Source: Nocardiopsis alborubida
GTDB lineage: Bacteria > Actinomycetota > Actinomycetes > Streptosporangiales > Streptosporangiaceae
Assembly: GCF_012396365.1 (NCBI RefSeq)
Contig: NZ_JAAXPG010000032.1
Location: 1-64,000, forward strand
DNA: 64,000 bases
Reading direction: 5' to 3'
Both the position numbers and the translations under genes were made by a program. The notes under the pieces are model-generated. The model was not told the origin of the DNA and searched no databases. It was given only the letters and a program-made list of their open reading frames with translations. Below are positions 28,033-39,558 of this stretch, in pieces (position 1 is the first letter of the stretch; each line of letters opens with the position of its first letter).

Positions 28033-29172
28033 TCAGGCCTCGCCGGGGTCGCCCCCGGGCGGGCCGCTGACGCCGTTGGGCTCGTGGCGCCGGAACGCCG
28101 AGGTGGGGAACTGGGCGGCGTAGGTCGCCTCGTCCGCGTCCTCGGAGGCCATGAACTGGGCGCGGTGGCGCGGCAGGGACTCGGGGTAGTTCTCGACCAG
28201 CCAGCGGATCAGGTGCTCGCGGATCTCGCAGGCGATGTCCCACTGGTGCCCTGTGTCGGCGGCCGTGGCCACCACCCGCACCAGCACCTCGCCGCTCGGG
28301 GCGATGTCCACGACCTGGCAGGACCAGCTGCGCCCGTCCCAGTGGTCGCTGCGGGTGATCAGGCGCCCGGTCTCCTCGCGCATCTCCTCGATCGGCACCT
28401 CCCAGTCCAGCGGGAACACCACCTTGGCGGTGATCGCCGTGCCCTGCTTGGTCCAGTTCTCGAAGCTGGTCGTGGTGAAGTTGGCGACCGGGACCACCAG
28501 GCGGCGCTCGTCCCAGATCTTGATGGTGACGTTGACCAGGCTCAGCTCCTCGACCCGGCCCCACTCGCCCTCGACCACGACCACGTCGCCGATGCGCAGG
28601 GCGTCGCTGAAGGCCAGCTGGAGCCCGGCGAACAGGTTGGACAGCGTGGACTGGGCGGCCACACCGGCGACGATGCCGATGATGCCCGCGGAGGCCAGCA
28701 GCCCGGCGCCGAGCGCGCGGACCTCGTCGAAGGTGAACAGGATGGCGGCGACCGCCAGCACCACGATGATCGAGGTGATCACCCGGCGCAGCAGCCGCAC
28801 CTGGGTCTGGATGCGCCGCGCCTTGCGGTCGGCGTCGCCGTTGGCGACCGACAGCCGGGCCAGCACCATGTCCGTGACGGCGTAGGCCAGGCTGACGCCC
28901 AGGCCCGTCAGCGTCGCGATCATGAGGATGCTCATCGCGTGCTGGATAGTCTGGTAGGTGCTCCAGTCCACGTTGTCGCGGCTGGGCAGTGACAGGTTCG
29001 CGCCGACCACCGCCGCCGCGCCGTAACTGGTGTAGGTGGTGCGGTCGACCACGTGCTGGGACATCCGCCAGACCTTGCCCAGCTTGTGCTTGAGCACCCA
29101 GCGCAGGGCGAAGACCAGCAGCACCGCGACCGTGACGGTGACGCCGATCGTGATCCATTGGGACAGGCTCAC
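28033..29172 (-). CDS. Small-conductance mechanosensitive channel (MscS family)
   Basis: 379 aa. Three N-terminal membrane segments (around residues 5-25, 75-100 and 125-150), a pore-lining TM3 (GAGLLASAGIIGIVAGVAAQSTLSNLFAGLQLAF) with the family's Gly/Ala pattern, then the beta domain (IGDVVVVEGEWGRVEELSLVNVTIKIWDERRLVVPV) and a cytoplasmic alpha/beta cage. It releases osmolytes under membrane tension. The GTG at 29172 is the first usable in-frame start, with GAGGGGG upstream; the longer upstream frame has no ATG/GTG near. Confidence 0.85.
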   Translation of the reverse strand: MSLSQWITIGVTVTVAVLLVFALRWVLKHKLGKVWRMSQHVVDRTTYTSYGAAAVVGANLSLPSRDNVDWSTYQTIQHAMSILMIATLTGLGVSLAYAVTDMVLARLSVANGDADRKARRIQTQVRLLRRVITSIIVVLAVAAILFTFDEVRALGAGLLASAGIIGIVAGVAAQSTLSNLFAGLQLAFSDALRIGDVVVVEGEWGRVEELSLVNVTIKIWDERRLVVPVANFTTTSFENWTKQGTAITAKVVFPLDWEVPIEEMREETGRLITRSDHWDGRSWSCQVVDIAPSGEVLVRVVATAADTGHQWDIACEIREHLIRWLVENYPESLPRHRAQFMASEDADEATYAAQFPTSAFRRHEPNGVSGPPGGDPGEA

Positions 29173-29408
29173 GACGAAGGGCCCCCTCTTGTCGTCGATG
29201 TCGGGAAGTTCCTGTGTACCCGCCCAACCTAGAGCATGCGGATACCCAATCGTGACGTTTGGCTTACCCGCACCGGAGACGCGCGGGCGCGCGCTGTGCG
29301 CCGGAGAACGGGTCCGGCGCGCGGGGGCCCGCGGGGTGAGACGCGCCACGCACGGGGCGCACGCGGCCCGGTTGGCCGTATGTCCCCCCGACCTACCACA
29401 ATGGGACC

Positions 29409-31436
29409 ATGGCTGCGACTCCTCACCTGCGCCCCGCGCCCGGATCGATCCCCACCGACCCGGGCGTGTACCGGTTCCGGGACTCCTCGGGACGCGTGAT
29501 CTACGTGGGCAAGGCCAAGAACCTGCGGTCCCGGCTCTCCTCCTACTTCCGCGATTTCGCCGGACTGCACCCGCGCACGCAGCAGATGGTCTCCACCGCC
29601 GCCGACGTCGACTGGACGATCGTCGGCACCGAGGTGGAGGCCCTCCAGCTGGAGTACTCCTGGATCAAGCAGTACGACCCCCGGTTCAACGTCAAGTACC
29701 GCGACGACAAGAGCTACCCCTACCTGGCGGTCACCCTCAACGAGGAGTTCCCCCGGGTGCAGGTCATGCGCGGCGCCAAGCGCAGGGGGGTGCGCTACTT
29801 CGGCCCCTACTCCCACGCCTGGGCCATCCGCGAGACCGTGGACCTGCTGCTGCGGGTCTTCCCCGTGCGCACCTGCTCGCCGGGGGTGTTCCGCGGCGCC
29901 CGCAACAGCGGCCGCCCCTGCCTGCTCGGCTACATCGGCAAGTGCGTGGCCCCCTGCGTCGGCAGGGCCTCGCCCGAGGACCACCGGGCCCTGGCCGAGG
30001 ACTTCTGCTCCTTCCTGGCGGGCGACACCGGCCGGTTCCTGCGCGAACTGGAGGGGCGGATGCGCGAGGCCGCCGGGGAGATGGAGTACGAGCGCGCCGC
30101 CCGCATCCGCGACGACATCGAGGCCCTGCGCGCCGCCCTGGAGAAGCAGGCCGTCGTCCTGCCCGACTCCACCGACTGCGACGTCATCGCCATGGCCGAC
30201 GACCCGCTGGAGGCGGCCGTGCAGATCTTCCACGTGCGCGGCGGGCGCATCCGCGGCCAGCGCGGCTACGTGGTGGACAAGATGACCGACGCCGGACCCG
30301 GCGAACTGATCGCGACCTTCCTCGGCCAGATCTACGGCCCCGCCCAGGGCGAGGACGAGAGCGGGGGCACCGGCACCGCCGTCCCCCGCGAGGTCCTGGT
30401 CTCCCACGAGCCCGCCGACCCCGCCGCCATGGCCGCCTGGCTGTCCGAGCACCGCGGCTCCTCGGTGGACCTGCGGGTGCCCCAGCGGGGCGACAAGAAG
30501 TCCCTGATGGAGACCGTCGCCAAGAACGCGGCCGAGTCGCTGGCCCGGCACAAGACCCACCGGGCCGGGGACCTGAGCACCCGCGGCCGCGCCCTCCAGG
30601 AGATCCAGGAGGCCCTGGAGCTGTCCGAGGCGCCGCTGCGCATCGAGTGCTTCGACATCTCCAACCTCCAGGGCGAGCACGTGGTGGCGTCCATGGTCGT
30701 CTTCGAGGACGGCCTGGCCCGCAAGTCCGAGTACCGCCGCTTCTCCGTCCGCGGCAGCGGCGAGGGCGGCCGCGAGCAGCACGACGTCGCGGCCATGTAC
30801 GAGGTCGTCCACCGGCGCTTCCGCCGCTACCTGGAGGAGAGCGCCAGGAGCGGTGAGGTCGCCCGCATGGGCGAGACCGGCGACCACGGTGGTCACCAAA
30901 GCGACGACGAGCCGTCACCCGGGAAGTTCGCCTATCCGCCTAACCTTGTGGTGGTGGACGGCGCCCGGCCCCAGGCCGAGGCGGCGCGCCGCGCCCTGGA
31001 CGAACTCGGGATCGAGGACGTCGCCGTGTGCGGTCTGGCCAAGCGCCTGGAGGAGGTGTGGTTGCCCGGCGACGAGGACCCGGTGATCCTGCCCCGCGCG
31101 GGCGAGGGGCTCTACCTGCTCCAACGGGTGCGCGACGAGGCCCACCGCTTCGCCATCCAGTACCACCGGCACAAGCGCGCCAAGGCGCTGACCGGCAGCA
31201 GCCTGGACGAGCTGCCCGGTCTGGGGCCGTCCCGCAGGACGGCCCTGATCAAGGCGTTCGGCTCGGTGCGCAGGCTCTCCTCGGCCACGGCCGAGGAGAT
31301 CGCGGCGGTGCCCGGGATCGGTCCCAAGCTGGCCGAGGCCGTGCACGCGCACCTGTCCGGCGGCCCCGCCGGAACGGGCGGCCAGGGCGACGGGGCACCA
31401 GCACAGCACATCACTGACGGGGGAGGAGACGCATGA
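29409..31436 (+). CDS. uvrC: Excinuclease ABC subunit C
   Basis: 675 aa. It makes both incisions of nucleotide excision repair. The N-terminal GIY-YIG domain is PGVYRFRDSSGRVIYVGKAKNLRSRL; the UVR motif for UvrB binding is at ~215-255. An RNase H-like endonuclease domain follows (IECFDISNLQGEHVVASMVVFEDG, VVVDGARPQ), then tandem helix-hairpin-helix (LPGLGPSRRTALIKAFGS, VPGIGPKLAEAV). CACAAT 6 nt before the ATG suggests a leaderless message. An ATGA overlap couples it to rapZ. Confidence 0.95.
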   Translation: MAATPHLRPAPGSIPTDPGVYRFRDSSGRVIYVGKAKNLRSRLSSYFRDFAGLHPRTQQMVSTAADVDWTIVGTEVEALQLEYSWIKQYDPRFNVKYRDDKSYPYLAVTLNEEFPRVQVMRGAKRRGVRYFGPYSHAWAIRETVDLLLRVFPVRTCSPGVFRGARNSGRPCLLGYIGKCVAPCVGRASPEDHRALAEDFCSFLAGDTGRFLRELEGRMREAAGEMEYERAARIRDDIEALRAALEKQAVVLPDSTDCDVIAMADDPLEAAVQIFHVRGGRIRGQRGYVVDKMTDAGPGELIATFLGQIYGPAQGEDESGGTGTAVPREVLVSHEPADPAAMAAWLSEHRGSSVDLRVPQRGDKKSLMETVAKNAAESLARHKTHRAGDLSTRGRALQEIQEALELSEAPLRIECFDISNLQGEHVVASMVVFEDGLARKSEYRRFSVRGSGEGGREQHDVAAMYEVVHRRFRRYLEESARSGEVARMGETGDHGGHQSDDEPSPGKFAYPPNLVVVDGARPQAEAARRALDELGIEDVAVCGLAKRLEEVWLPGDEDPVILPRAGEGLYLLQRVRDEAHRFAIQYHRHKRAKALTGSSLDELPGLGPSRRTALIKAFGSVRRLSSATAEEIAAVPGIGPKLAEAVHAHLSGGPAGTGGQGDGAPAQHITDGGGDA

Positions 31437-32317
31437 CGGTCGAACTGGGCGGGGAACTGCCACCCGAGGTGGTCATCGTCACCGGCATGTCCGGTGCGGG
31501 CCGCAGCACGGCGGCCAGGGCCCTGGAGGACCTGGACTGGTTCGTGGTGGACAACCTGCCGCCCGGCCTGCTGCCGACGATGATCGAGCTGGCCGGACGC
31601 ACGCACGGGGCGGTGCCGCGGGTCGCCGTGGTCGTCGACGTGCGCTCGCTGGCCTTCACCGAGGACCTGCTGTCCACGGTGGAGGAGCTGCGCAAGCGCG
31701 ACATCACCGCGCGCGTGCTCTACCTGGAGGCCGGAGACGACGCCCTGGTCCGCCGGTTCGAGGGCGTGCGCAGGCCCCACCCCCTCCAGGGCGACGGGCG
31801 CCTGACCGACGGCATCGACCGCGAGCGCGAGACCCTGCGGGCGGTGCGCGGCGAGGCCGACCTGGTCATCGACACCTCCCAGCTCAACGTGCACCAGCTC
31901 AAGGCCCGGGTGATCGGCTTCTTCGGGGAGAGCGACGAGGCGCGCCCCCGCGCCAACGTGGTCTCCTTCGGGTTCAAGCACGGCCTGCCCGTGGACGCGG
32001 ACCTGGTGCTGGACTGCCGCTTCCTGCCCAACCCCCACTGGGTGCCCGAGCTGCGGCCGATGAACGGCCGTGACGACGCGGTGCGCGACTACGTCCTGGC
32101 CCAGGACGGGGCCAAGGAGATGCTGGAGGCCTACTCCGACGTCCTCAAGCTGACCATCGCCGGGTACCAGCGCGAGGGCAAGCACTACATGACACTGGCG
32201 GTGGGCTGTACCGGGGGCAAGCACCGCAGCGTGGCCATGGCCGAGCAGTTCGCCGACCGGCTGCGCGGCCAGGGTGTGGACGTGCACGTGGTCCACCGGG
32301 ACGTCGGACGGGAGTGA
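31433..32317 (+). CDS. rapZ: RapZ-family nucleotide-binding protein
   Basis: 294 aa, standard size. P-loop GMSGAGRSTAARALEDL, VVDNLPPGLLPT, the RRPHPLQG segment and the C-terminal HYMTLAVGCTGGKHRSVAMAE domain are all conserved. In E. coli RapZ directs small-RNA decay for GlmS control. In Gram-positives the YvcJ form binds nucleotides and affects competence. In actinomycetes it forms a conserved block with yvcK and whiA, as here. Confidence 0.92.
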   Translation: MTVELGGELPPEVVIVTGMSGAGRSTAARALEDLDWFVVDNLPPGLLPTMIELAGRTHGAVPRVAVVVDVRSLAFTEDLLSTVEELRKRDITARVLYLEAGDDALVRRFEGVRRPHPLQGDGRLTDGIDRERETLRAVRGEADLVIDTSQLNVHQLKARVIGFFGESDEARPRANVVSFGFKHGLPVDADLVLDCRFLPNPHWVPELRPMNGRDDAVRDYVLAQDGAKEMLEAYSDVLKLTIAGYQREGKHYMTLAVGCTGGKHRSVAMAEQFADRLRGQGVDVHVVHRDVGRE

Positions 32318-32416
32318 CCCGCGGGCGCCCGACACGCGCCCTGCCCGCAGTGCACCGTTCTCGGTGGTACGGTCCGATTCGTCCAGTGGACATGGGACGA
32401 GGGGCAGACCACAGCC

Positions 32417-33391
32417 ATGGCGAAGAGCACAGCACCCGACGGTGACGGGCGGCGCCCGCCCCGGGTGGTCGCGCTGGGGGGCGGGCACGGCCTGCACGCC
32501 TCCCTGTCGGCCCTGCGCAGGGTGACCACCGACGTGACGGCGGTCGTCACCGTCGCCGACGACGGCGGCTCCAGCGGCCGCCTGCGCCGGGAGCTGGGCG
32601 TCCTGCCCCCCGGCGACCTGCGCATGGCGCTGGCCGCGCTGTGCGGCGACGACGAGTGGGGGCACACCTGGAGCGAGGTGATCCAGCACCGTTTCCGCTC
32701 CGAGGGCGAACTGCACGGCCACGCGGTCGGCAACCTGCTGATCGTGGCCCTGTGGGAGCTGCTCGGCGACTCCGTGGCGGGCCTGGACTGGGTGGGCCAG
32801 CTGTTGGGCGCGCACGGCAGGGTGCTGCCGATGTCGTCGGTGCCGCTGGACATCGCCGCCGAGGTGTCGGGGATCGACCCGGAGCGGCCCGAGGAGCTGA
32901 CCACGGTGCGCGGCCAGGTGGCGTGCGCCAGCACCAGCGGCAAGGTGCGCTCCATCTCGCTGATCCCCGAGGACCCGCCCGCCAGCCCGCAGGCGGTCAA
33001 GGCGGTCCGCGAGGCCGACTGGGTGGTGTTCGGCCCCGGGTCGTGGTTCACCAGCGTGCTGCCCCACCTGCTGGTCCCCGACCTGGCGCACGCCCTGGTC
33101 ACCACCCGGGCCAAGCGCATGGTGGCCCTGAACCTGTCCCCGCAGCAGGGCGAGACCGACGGCTTCCGCCCCGAGACCTACCTGGAGGTGCTGCGCGAGC
33201 ACGCGCCCAAGCTGGGGGTGGACGTGGTGCTCGCCGACCGGGGGACCGTGGACGAGCCCGAGCCCCTGGTGCGGGTGGTCGGCGAGCTGGGCGGGCGCCT
33301 GGAGCTGGCGGAGCTGTCCCGTGACGACGGCACGCCGCGCCACGACCCCGACCGGCTCGCGGCGGCCTTCGAGAGGATCCTGGAGGACTGA
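32417..33391 (+). CDS. yvcK: YvcK/CofD-like gluconeogenesis and cell-wall factor
   Basis: 324 aa. Typical signatures: VVALGGGHGLHASLSALR, VTVADDGGSSGRLRRELG (CofD-like nucleotide-sugar site), PPGDLRMALAAL, GHAVGNLLIVALWE and VVFGPGSWFTSVLPHL. YvcK binds UDP-GlcNAc and supports growth on gluconeogenic carbon and peptidoglycan synthesis (CuvA in mycobacteria). It lies 99 bases after rapZ with ATG 32417, and whiA follows. Confidence 0.92.
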   Translation: MAKSTAPDGDGRRPPRVVALGGGHGLHASLSALRRVTTDVTAVVTVADDGGSSGRLRRELGVLPPGDLRMALAALCGDDEWGHTWSEVIQHRFRSEGELHGHAVGNLLIVALWELLGDSVAGLDWVGQLLGAHGRVLPMSSVPLDIAAEVSGIDPERPEELTTVRGQVACASTSGKVRSISLIPEDPPASPQAVKAVREADWVVFGPGSWFTSVLPHLLVPDLAHALVTTRAKRMVALNLSPQQGETDGFRPETYLEVLREHAPKLGVDVVLADRGTVDEPEPLVRVVGELGGRLELAELSRDDGTPRHDPDRLAAAFERILED

Positions 33392-33744
33392 GGGCCCGAC
33401 GGGCTGGTGCACGGGCCGGGAGTCCCGCTCCGCGGGTGAGGGGACCGTCACCCCGCCGTACGGGCCCCGGGACACCGGGCACGGCCACGCCTCGCGCGAG
33501 CACCCGCTCCGGGCGCCGTCCTCACAGGTGGGGAGCAATTGGCCGCACACCGGCACGAAGGCTCCCAGGGTGCGCCGCGCGGCTGGTCGGCGGATGGGCA
33601 ACACGCCGTGCGGGGGTCGGCAGCCAGCGCCTGGTCACGTAGTCTGCCACGGAGTAAGCCGCTCGTGGCGGGGCCGCGGCGGCTCATACCCGGTGCCGAG
33701 TGCGTGGTGCCGGGCCAGGTTGTGTGACGGGGAGGACCTCAGCG
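33392..33744 (+). promoter_or_regulatory. yvcK-whiA intergenic region
   Basis: 353 bases without a gene. A TAGTCT -10-like box stands at 33640-33645, about 100 bases before whiA, suggesting an independent whiA promoter. No terminator or other structure is evident. Confidence 0.4.
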
Positions 33745-34725
33745 ATGGCGATGACCGGCGTGGTGAAGGATGAGTTGAGCCGGCTGACCATTCTCAAGCC
33801 ATGCTGCCGCAAGGCGGAGGTGTCCACCATCCTGCGGTTCACCGGAGGCCTGCACCTGGTGGGCGGGCGCATCGTGATCGAGGCCGAGCTCGACACGGGC
33901 GCGGCCGCGCGCCGCCTGCGCAAGGACATCTCCGAGGTCTTCGGCCACGAGTCCGAGGTGGTCGTGCTCTCCCCGAGCGGCCTGCGCAAGGGCAACCGGT
34001 ACGTGGTCCGGGTGATCAAGGACGGCGAGTCCCTGGCCCGGCAGACGGGGCTGGTGGACAACAACGGCCGCCCGGTGCGCGGCCTGCCCCGGCACGTGGT
34101 GGCCGGCGGCGCCTGCGACGCCGAGTCGGCCTGGCGGGGCGCGTTCATCGCGCACGGCTCCCTGACCGAGCCGGGCCGGTCGATGTCGCTGGAGGTGACC
34201 TGCCCCGGGCCGGAGGCCGCGCTGGCGCTGGTGGGCTCCGCGCGCCGGCTGAAGGTGCACGCCAAGGCGCGCGAGGTGCGCGGCGTGGACCGGGTGGTGG
34301 TCCGCGACGGCGACTCCATCGGCGCGCTGCTGACCCTGCTGGGCGCGCACCAGAGCGTGCTGGCCTGGGAGGAGCGGCGGATGCGCAGGGAGGTGCGCGC
34401 GACCGCCAACCGGCTGGCCAACTTCGACGACGCGAACCTGCGGCGCAGCGCGCGGGCGGCGGTGGCCGCTGGCGCGCGCGTGGAGCGGGCCCTGGAGATC
34501 CTGGGGGAGGACGCCCCCAAGCACCTGGTGGCCGCGGGCCAACTGCGCCTGGCGCACAAGCAGGCCTCCCTGGAGGAGCTGGGGCAGCTGTCCGTCCCGC
34601 CGCTGACCAAGGACGCCATCGCCGGGCGTATCCGCAGGCTGCTGGCCATGGCCGACAAGCGCGCGAGCGACCTGGGCATCGAGGGCACCGAGGCCAACCT
34701 GACCCCGGACATGCTGGTCCCCTGA
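33745..34725 (+). CDS. whiA: WhiA sporulation/division regulator
   Basis: 326 aa. It starts MAMTGVVKDELSRL as in Streptomyces. An N-terminal LAGLIDADG-like homing-endonuclease fold (degenerate catalytic residues) is followed by a C-terminal helix-turn-helix (LSVPPLTKDAIAGRIRRLLAMAD). In Streptomyces it works with WhiB to activate ftsZ and other sporulation genes and binds GACAC. GGAGG precedes the ATG. It is adjacent to rapZ-yvcK and followed by the glycolytic genes in the usual actinobacterial order. Confidence 0.95.
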   Translation: MAMTGVVKDELSRLTILKPCCRKAEVSTILRFTGGLHLVGGRIVIEAELDTGAAARRLRKDISEVFGHESEVVVLSPSGLRKGNRYVVRVIKDGESLARQTGLVDNNGRPVRGLPRHVVAGGACDAESAWRGAFIAHGSLTEPGRSMSLEVTCPGPEAALALVGSARRLKVHAKAREVRGVDRVVVRDGDSIGALLTLLGAHQSVLAWEERRMRREVRATANRLANFDDANLRRSARAAVAAGARVERALEILGEDAPKHLVAAGQLRLAHKQASLEELGQLSVPPLTKDAIAGRIRRLLAMADKRASDLGIEGTEANLTPDMLVP

Positions 34726-35051
34726 CCCGGAGTCCCCCCGCGGCCTTCGGGCATGCCGCCGTAACACCGATGTTCGGCTTTGTTAACTGCGAAAACTCGG
34801 GGATAACTTCGGAAAATGGTATAGACCTCTCCGGCTCGCAGTGTCAGGATGGTCGCGAATCCACCGGGCCCGCAGGCCCGGCCGTGGCCCAGCAGCGGCT
34901 CCCCGCCGGTGCTCCGCTAGGCTCGTGGTGAACACCCTGTGTGCGTTGAACCTGCTCATGGCAGTCGACCGGTTGACCCCGGAGTACGGCGTTCGGGGCG
35001 GGGGTAATGCCCGGGTGGAAATGATGTGCGATATATGAGGAGATTGGTTCC
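34726..35051 (+). promoter_or_regulatory. gap leader/promoter region
   Basis: 326 bases. An AT-rich patch at 34768-34822 (unusual here) carries a TATAGA -10-like box near 34818-34823 and two similar AACTGCGAAAAC/AACTTCGGAAAA elements spaced about 26 bases, possible activator or repressor sites. A second AT-rich GATATATGAGG patch abuts the ribosome-binding site. No gene is seen. Confidence 0.4.
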
Positions 35052-36056
<1,005 letters not shown>

Positions 36057-36089
36057 CGTCCACGGCCCTCATGGCCACCGGCGCGTGAG

Positions 36090-36130
36090 ACGGCACCCCT
36101 TCGCCCGCAGTGCGCGCGGAGGGGTGCCGT
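36090..36130 (+). terminator. Hairpin between gap and pgk
   Basis: An 11-bp perfect stem (ACGGCACCCCT at 36090-36100, AGGGGTGCCGT at 36120-36130) lies 34 bases after gap. There is no T run, so it may be a partial terminator or an mRNA stabiliser setting gap:pgk ratios. Confidence 0.6.
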
Positions 36131-36197
36131 CGTACGCGCTCCTCCCGGCCCCACCGCCCGGGACCGCCACATCCCACATTCCAAGAGGAGAACCAGC

Positions 36198-37382
36198 ATG
36201 CGGACGATCGACGACCTCGACGTCTCCGGCAGGCGCGTGTTCGTCCGGGCCGACCTGAACGTGCCCCTGGACGGCGACCGGATCACCGACGACGGGCGCA
36301 TCCGCGCGGCCGTGCCCACCATCTCCGCGCTGCGCGAGCGCGGTGCCCGCGTGATCGTCGCCGCCCACCTGGGCCGCCCCAAGGGCGCCCCCGACCCCCG
36401 CTACTCGCTGCGCCCGGTGGCCGCCCGCCTGGGCGAACTGCTCGGCACCGAGGTGGCCTTCGCCTCCGACACCGCCGGGGAGTCGGCCCGCGCCACCTCC
36501 GCCGCCCTGGCGGACGGCCAGGTCGCCCTGCTGGAGAACGTGCGCTTCGAGCCGGGGGAGACCAGCAAGGACGACGCCGAGCGCGGGGAGCTCGCCGACC
36601 GCTTCGCCCAGCTCGCCGACCTGTACGTGGGCGACGCCTTCGGCGCCGTGCACCGCAGGCACGCCAGCGTCTACGACCTGCCCGGCAGGCTGCCGCACGC
36701 CGTCGGCGGCCTGGTGCTGAACGAGGTCGAGGTGCTCCGCAGGCTCACCGGCGACCCCCAGCGCCCCTACGCCGTGGTCCTGGGCGGGTCCAAGGTCTCC
36801 GACAAGCTGGGTGTCATCGACAACCTGCTGGGCACCGCCGACCGCCTGCTCATCGGCGGCGGCATGGTCTTCACCTTCCTCAAGGCCCAGGGCTACGAGG
36901 TCGGATCCAGCCTGCTGGAGGCCGACCAGATCGACACCGTCAAGGGCTACCTGGAGCGGGCCGAGCGCGAGGGCGTGGAGATCGTCCTGCCGGTGGACGT
37001 CGTGGCCGCCGAGAAGTTCGCCCCCGACGCCGCGCACGACGTGGCCGACGTCGAGGCCATCCCGGCCGACCGGATGGGCCTGGACATCGGCCCCCGCAGC
37101 CAGGAGCTCTTCGCCGAGAAGCTGGCCGACGCCCGGACCGTGTTCTGGAACGGCCCGATGGGCGTGTTCGAGATGGCGCCCTACGCCGGGGGGACCCGCG
37201 CGCTGGCCCAGGCCCTGGTCGACTCCGACGCCTTCACCGTGGTCGGCGGCGGCGACTCCGCCGCGGCCGTGCGCGCGCTGGGCTTCGACGAGGCGGCCTT
37301 CGGCCACATCTCCACCGGCGGCGGCGCCAGCCTGGAGTACCTGGAGGGCAAGGACCTGCCCGGTATCGACGCCCTGAAGTAG
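36198..37382 (+). CDS. pgk: Phosphoglycerate kinase
   Basis: 394 aa, standard. The N-terminal RVFVRADLNVPL signature, the AAHLGRPKG substrate loop, VLGGSKVSDKLGVIDNLL and the C-terminal ATP loop GGGDSAAAVRALG are all intact. It transfers phosphate from 1,3-bisphosphoglycerate to ADP. GAGGAG precedes the ATG at 36198. It sits between gap and tpiA, the common actinobacterial glycolysis cluster. Confidence 0.97.
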   Translation: MRTIDDLDVSGRRVFVRADLNVPLDGDRITDDGRIRAAVPTISALRERGARVIVAAHLGRPKGAPDPRYSLRPVAARLGELLGTEVAFASDTAGESARATSAALADGQVALLENVRFEPGETSKDDAERGELADRFAQLADLYVGDAFGAVHRRHASVYDLPGRLPHAVGGLVLNEVEVLRRLTGDPQRPYAVVLGGSKVSDKLGVIDNLLGTADRLLIGGGMVFTFLKAQGYEVGSSLLEADQIDTVKGYLERAEREGVEIVLPVDVVAAEKFAPDAAHDVADVEAIPADRMGLDIGPRSQELFAEKLADARTVFWNGPMGVFEMAPYAGGTRALAQALVDSDAFTVVGGGDSAAAVRALGFDEAAFGHISTGGGASLEYLEGKDLPGIDALK

Positions 37383-37619
37383 GAGCGTCCGCCAGCAGGT
37401 GTCCACACCGGACGTGTTCTCATGCGGTGGCCGGGGCTCTTCGCCGTGATCTCGTACTCGTGGCCAGGTTCGGGCGTCGACATCGGCTATAAGTACAAGA
37501 TCACCGCAGGTCAAGGACCATGCGTCACACCGGCAACGATTCCGGCCAGCCCACATCCGGTACCTACTGGCGGGCACTCCAAGTCCGAAGTTCCCCTTCA
37601 CACACGAGGAAGTGCCGAC

Positions 37620-38396
<777 letters not shown>

Positions 38397-38408
38397 CCGC
38401 CGCACGGC

Positions 38409-38450
38409 CCCCGCCCGTCACGCTTCGATGCCCGATGGTGACGGGCGGGG
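38409..38450 (+). terminator. Hairpin terminator after tpiA
   Basis: A perfect 13-bp stem (CCCCGCCCGTCAC with GTGACGGGCGGGG) starts 12 bases after the tpiA stop and closes the glycolytic unit. A TAAAAT -10-like box for secG follows at 38539-38544. Confidence 0.65.
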
Positions 38451-38668
38451 TGCCCGACAGGTCGCCGGGTCGGGCTAGACTTCGCTGTGGGGTTCTCCGT
38501 GCCTCGCGGTTTCCCCGCCCGTGCTGCCAAGGGCACGGTAAAATCCGAAATTGTCCCCGGTCCCCTGCTTCCCAGGTGTCCGCACCGGCCCGGCGTCACC
38601 GCTGGTGCGCACGGGAAACGGGGGTCGGTCCATACCCCCCGCTTCGGGGTCGAGCTACGGGTGAGCGT

Positions 38669-38905
38669 GTGATCCTCGGTCTGTCCATCCTCGTGATGCT
38701 TCTCAGCGTGCTGCTGGTCCTCCTGGTGCTCATGCACAAGGGCAAGGGCGGCGGTCTCTCCGACATGTTCGGCGGTGGCGTCACGTCCTCGCTCGGCGGA
38801 TCGTCGGTGGTCGAGCGCAACCTCGACCGGATGACCATCGTGATCGGGGTCGTGTGGATCCTCGCCATCGTCATCCTCGGCCTGCTGATCAACCGGGGCA
38901 TGTAG
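38669..38905 (+). CDS. secG: Protein-export membrane protein SecG
   Basis: 78 aa. Two membrane helices (residues ~2-22 and ~52-75) flank a Gly-rich cytoplasmic loop with HKGKGGGLSDMFGGGV, the SecG signature. It is the non-essential third subunit of the SecYEG channel. GTG start at 38669 with a weak ribosome-binding site; no better in-frame start is seen. tpiA-secG order is widely conserved. Confidence 0.92.
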   Translation: MILGLSILVMLLSVLLVLLVLMHKGKGGGLSDMFGGGVTSSLGGSSVVERNLDRMTIVIGVVWILAIVILGLLINRGM

Positions 38906-38984
38906 CCCGCGCCCCGCGGGCACACCCCGTCCACCGTCAAGCTCGCCCGAGAACCGGTGAGCGAGTTCGCCGAAGGAGTTTTTC

Positions 38985-39356
38985 GTGGGTAGTGGCAGTG
39001 CCATTCGTGGCAGCCGTGTCGGAGCCGGTCCCATGGGCGAGGCCGAGCGGGGCGAGGCCGCTCCGCGCGTCCGGGTTCCGTTCTACTGCGCGAACCTGCA
39101 CGAGGTCGTGCCCAGCTTCGCGAGCGAGGCGCTGGTCCCCGACGAGTGGGACTGCCCGCGCTGCGGCTTCCCCGCGGGCAAGGACAAGGCGAACCCCCCG
39201 TCGCCGCCGCGCACCGAGCCGTACAAGACCCACCTGGCGTACGTGAAGGAGCGCCGCAGCGAGGAGGAGGGCAAGCTCATCCTCGACGAGGCCCTGGCCA
39301 AGCTGCGCGCCGACCGCGCCGCCGTCGAGGCCCACATGAGGGCCAGGCAGAACTAG
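38985..39356 (+). CDS. rbpA: RNA polymerase-binding protein RbpA
   Basis: 123 aa. It starts GSGSAIRGSRVGAGP and contains the zinc-ribbon core (CANLHEVVPSF to WDCPRCGFPAG), then the basic linker and sigma-interaction region HLAYVKERRSEEEGKLILDEAL. RbpA is actinobacteria-specific; it binds RNA polymerase and group I/II sigma factors and stabilises the open complex. GTG start with AAGGAG upstream. secG-rbpA order is typical. Confidence 0.95.
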   Translation: MGSGSAIRGSRVGAGPMGEAERGEAAPRVRVPFYCANLHEVVPSFASEALVPDEWDCPRCGFPAGKDKANPPSPPRTEPYKTHLAYVKERRSEEEGKLILDEALAKLRADRAAVEAHMRARQN

Positions 39357-39379
39357 TCGGCCTTCCCCCACAGGTTTCC

Positions 39380-39411
39380 GTGGGGCCCGTCGCGACCGCG
39401 GCGGGCCCCAC
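39380..39411 (+). terminator. Terminator hairpin after rbpA
   Basis: A 15-bp near-perfect stem (one G-T pair) begins 24 bases after rbpA. An overlapping alternative hairpin (CCCCAC/GTGGGG, 39366-39385) competes for its 5' arm. Confidence 0.65.
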
Positions 39412-39558
39412 GTGTGTGTCCGGGTCCTGTGTCCGGAGCCGAAACCCCAGCTGTACGTGAATACGAGAGCGAACTTCTCATTCTCGGGACTGGTGTGGTT
39501 CTTGGGAAATAGAGTGATCGGCACGCACCCCGACAGCCCCTGTGAGGAGATGGTGTCG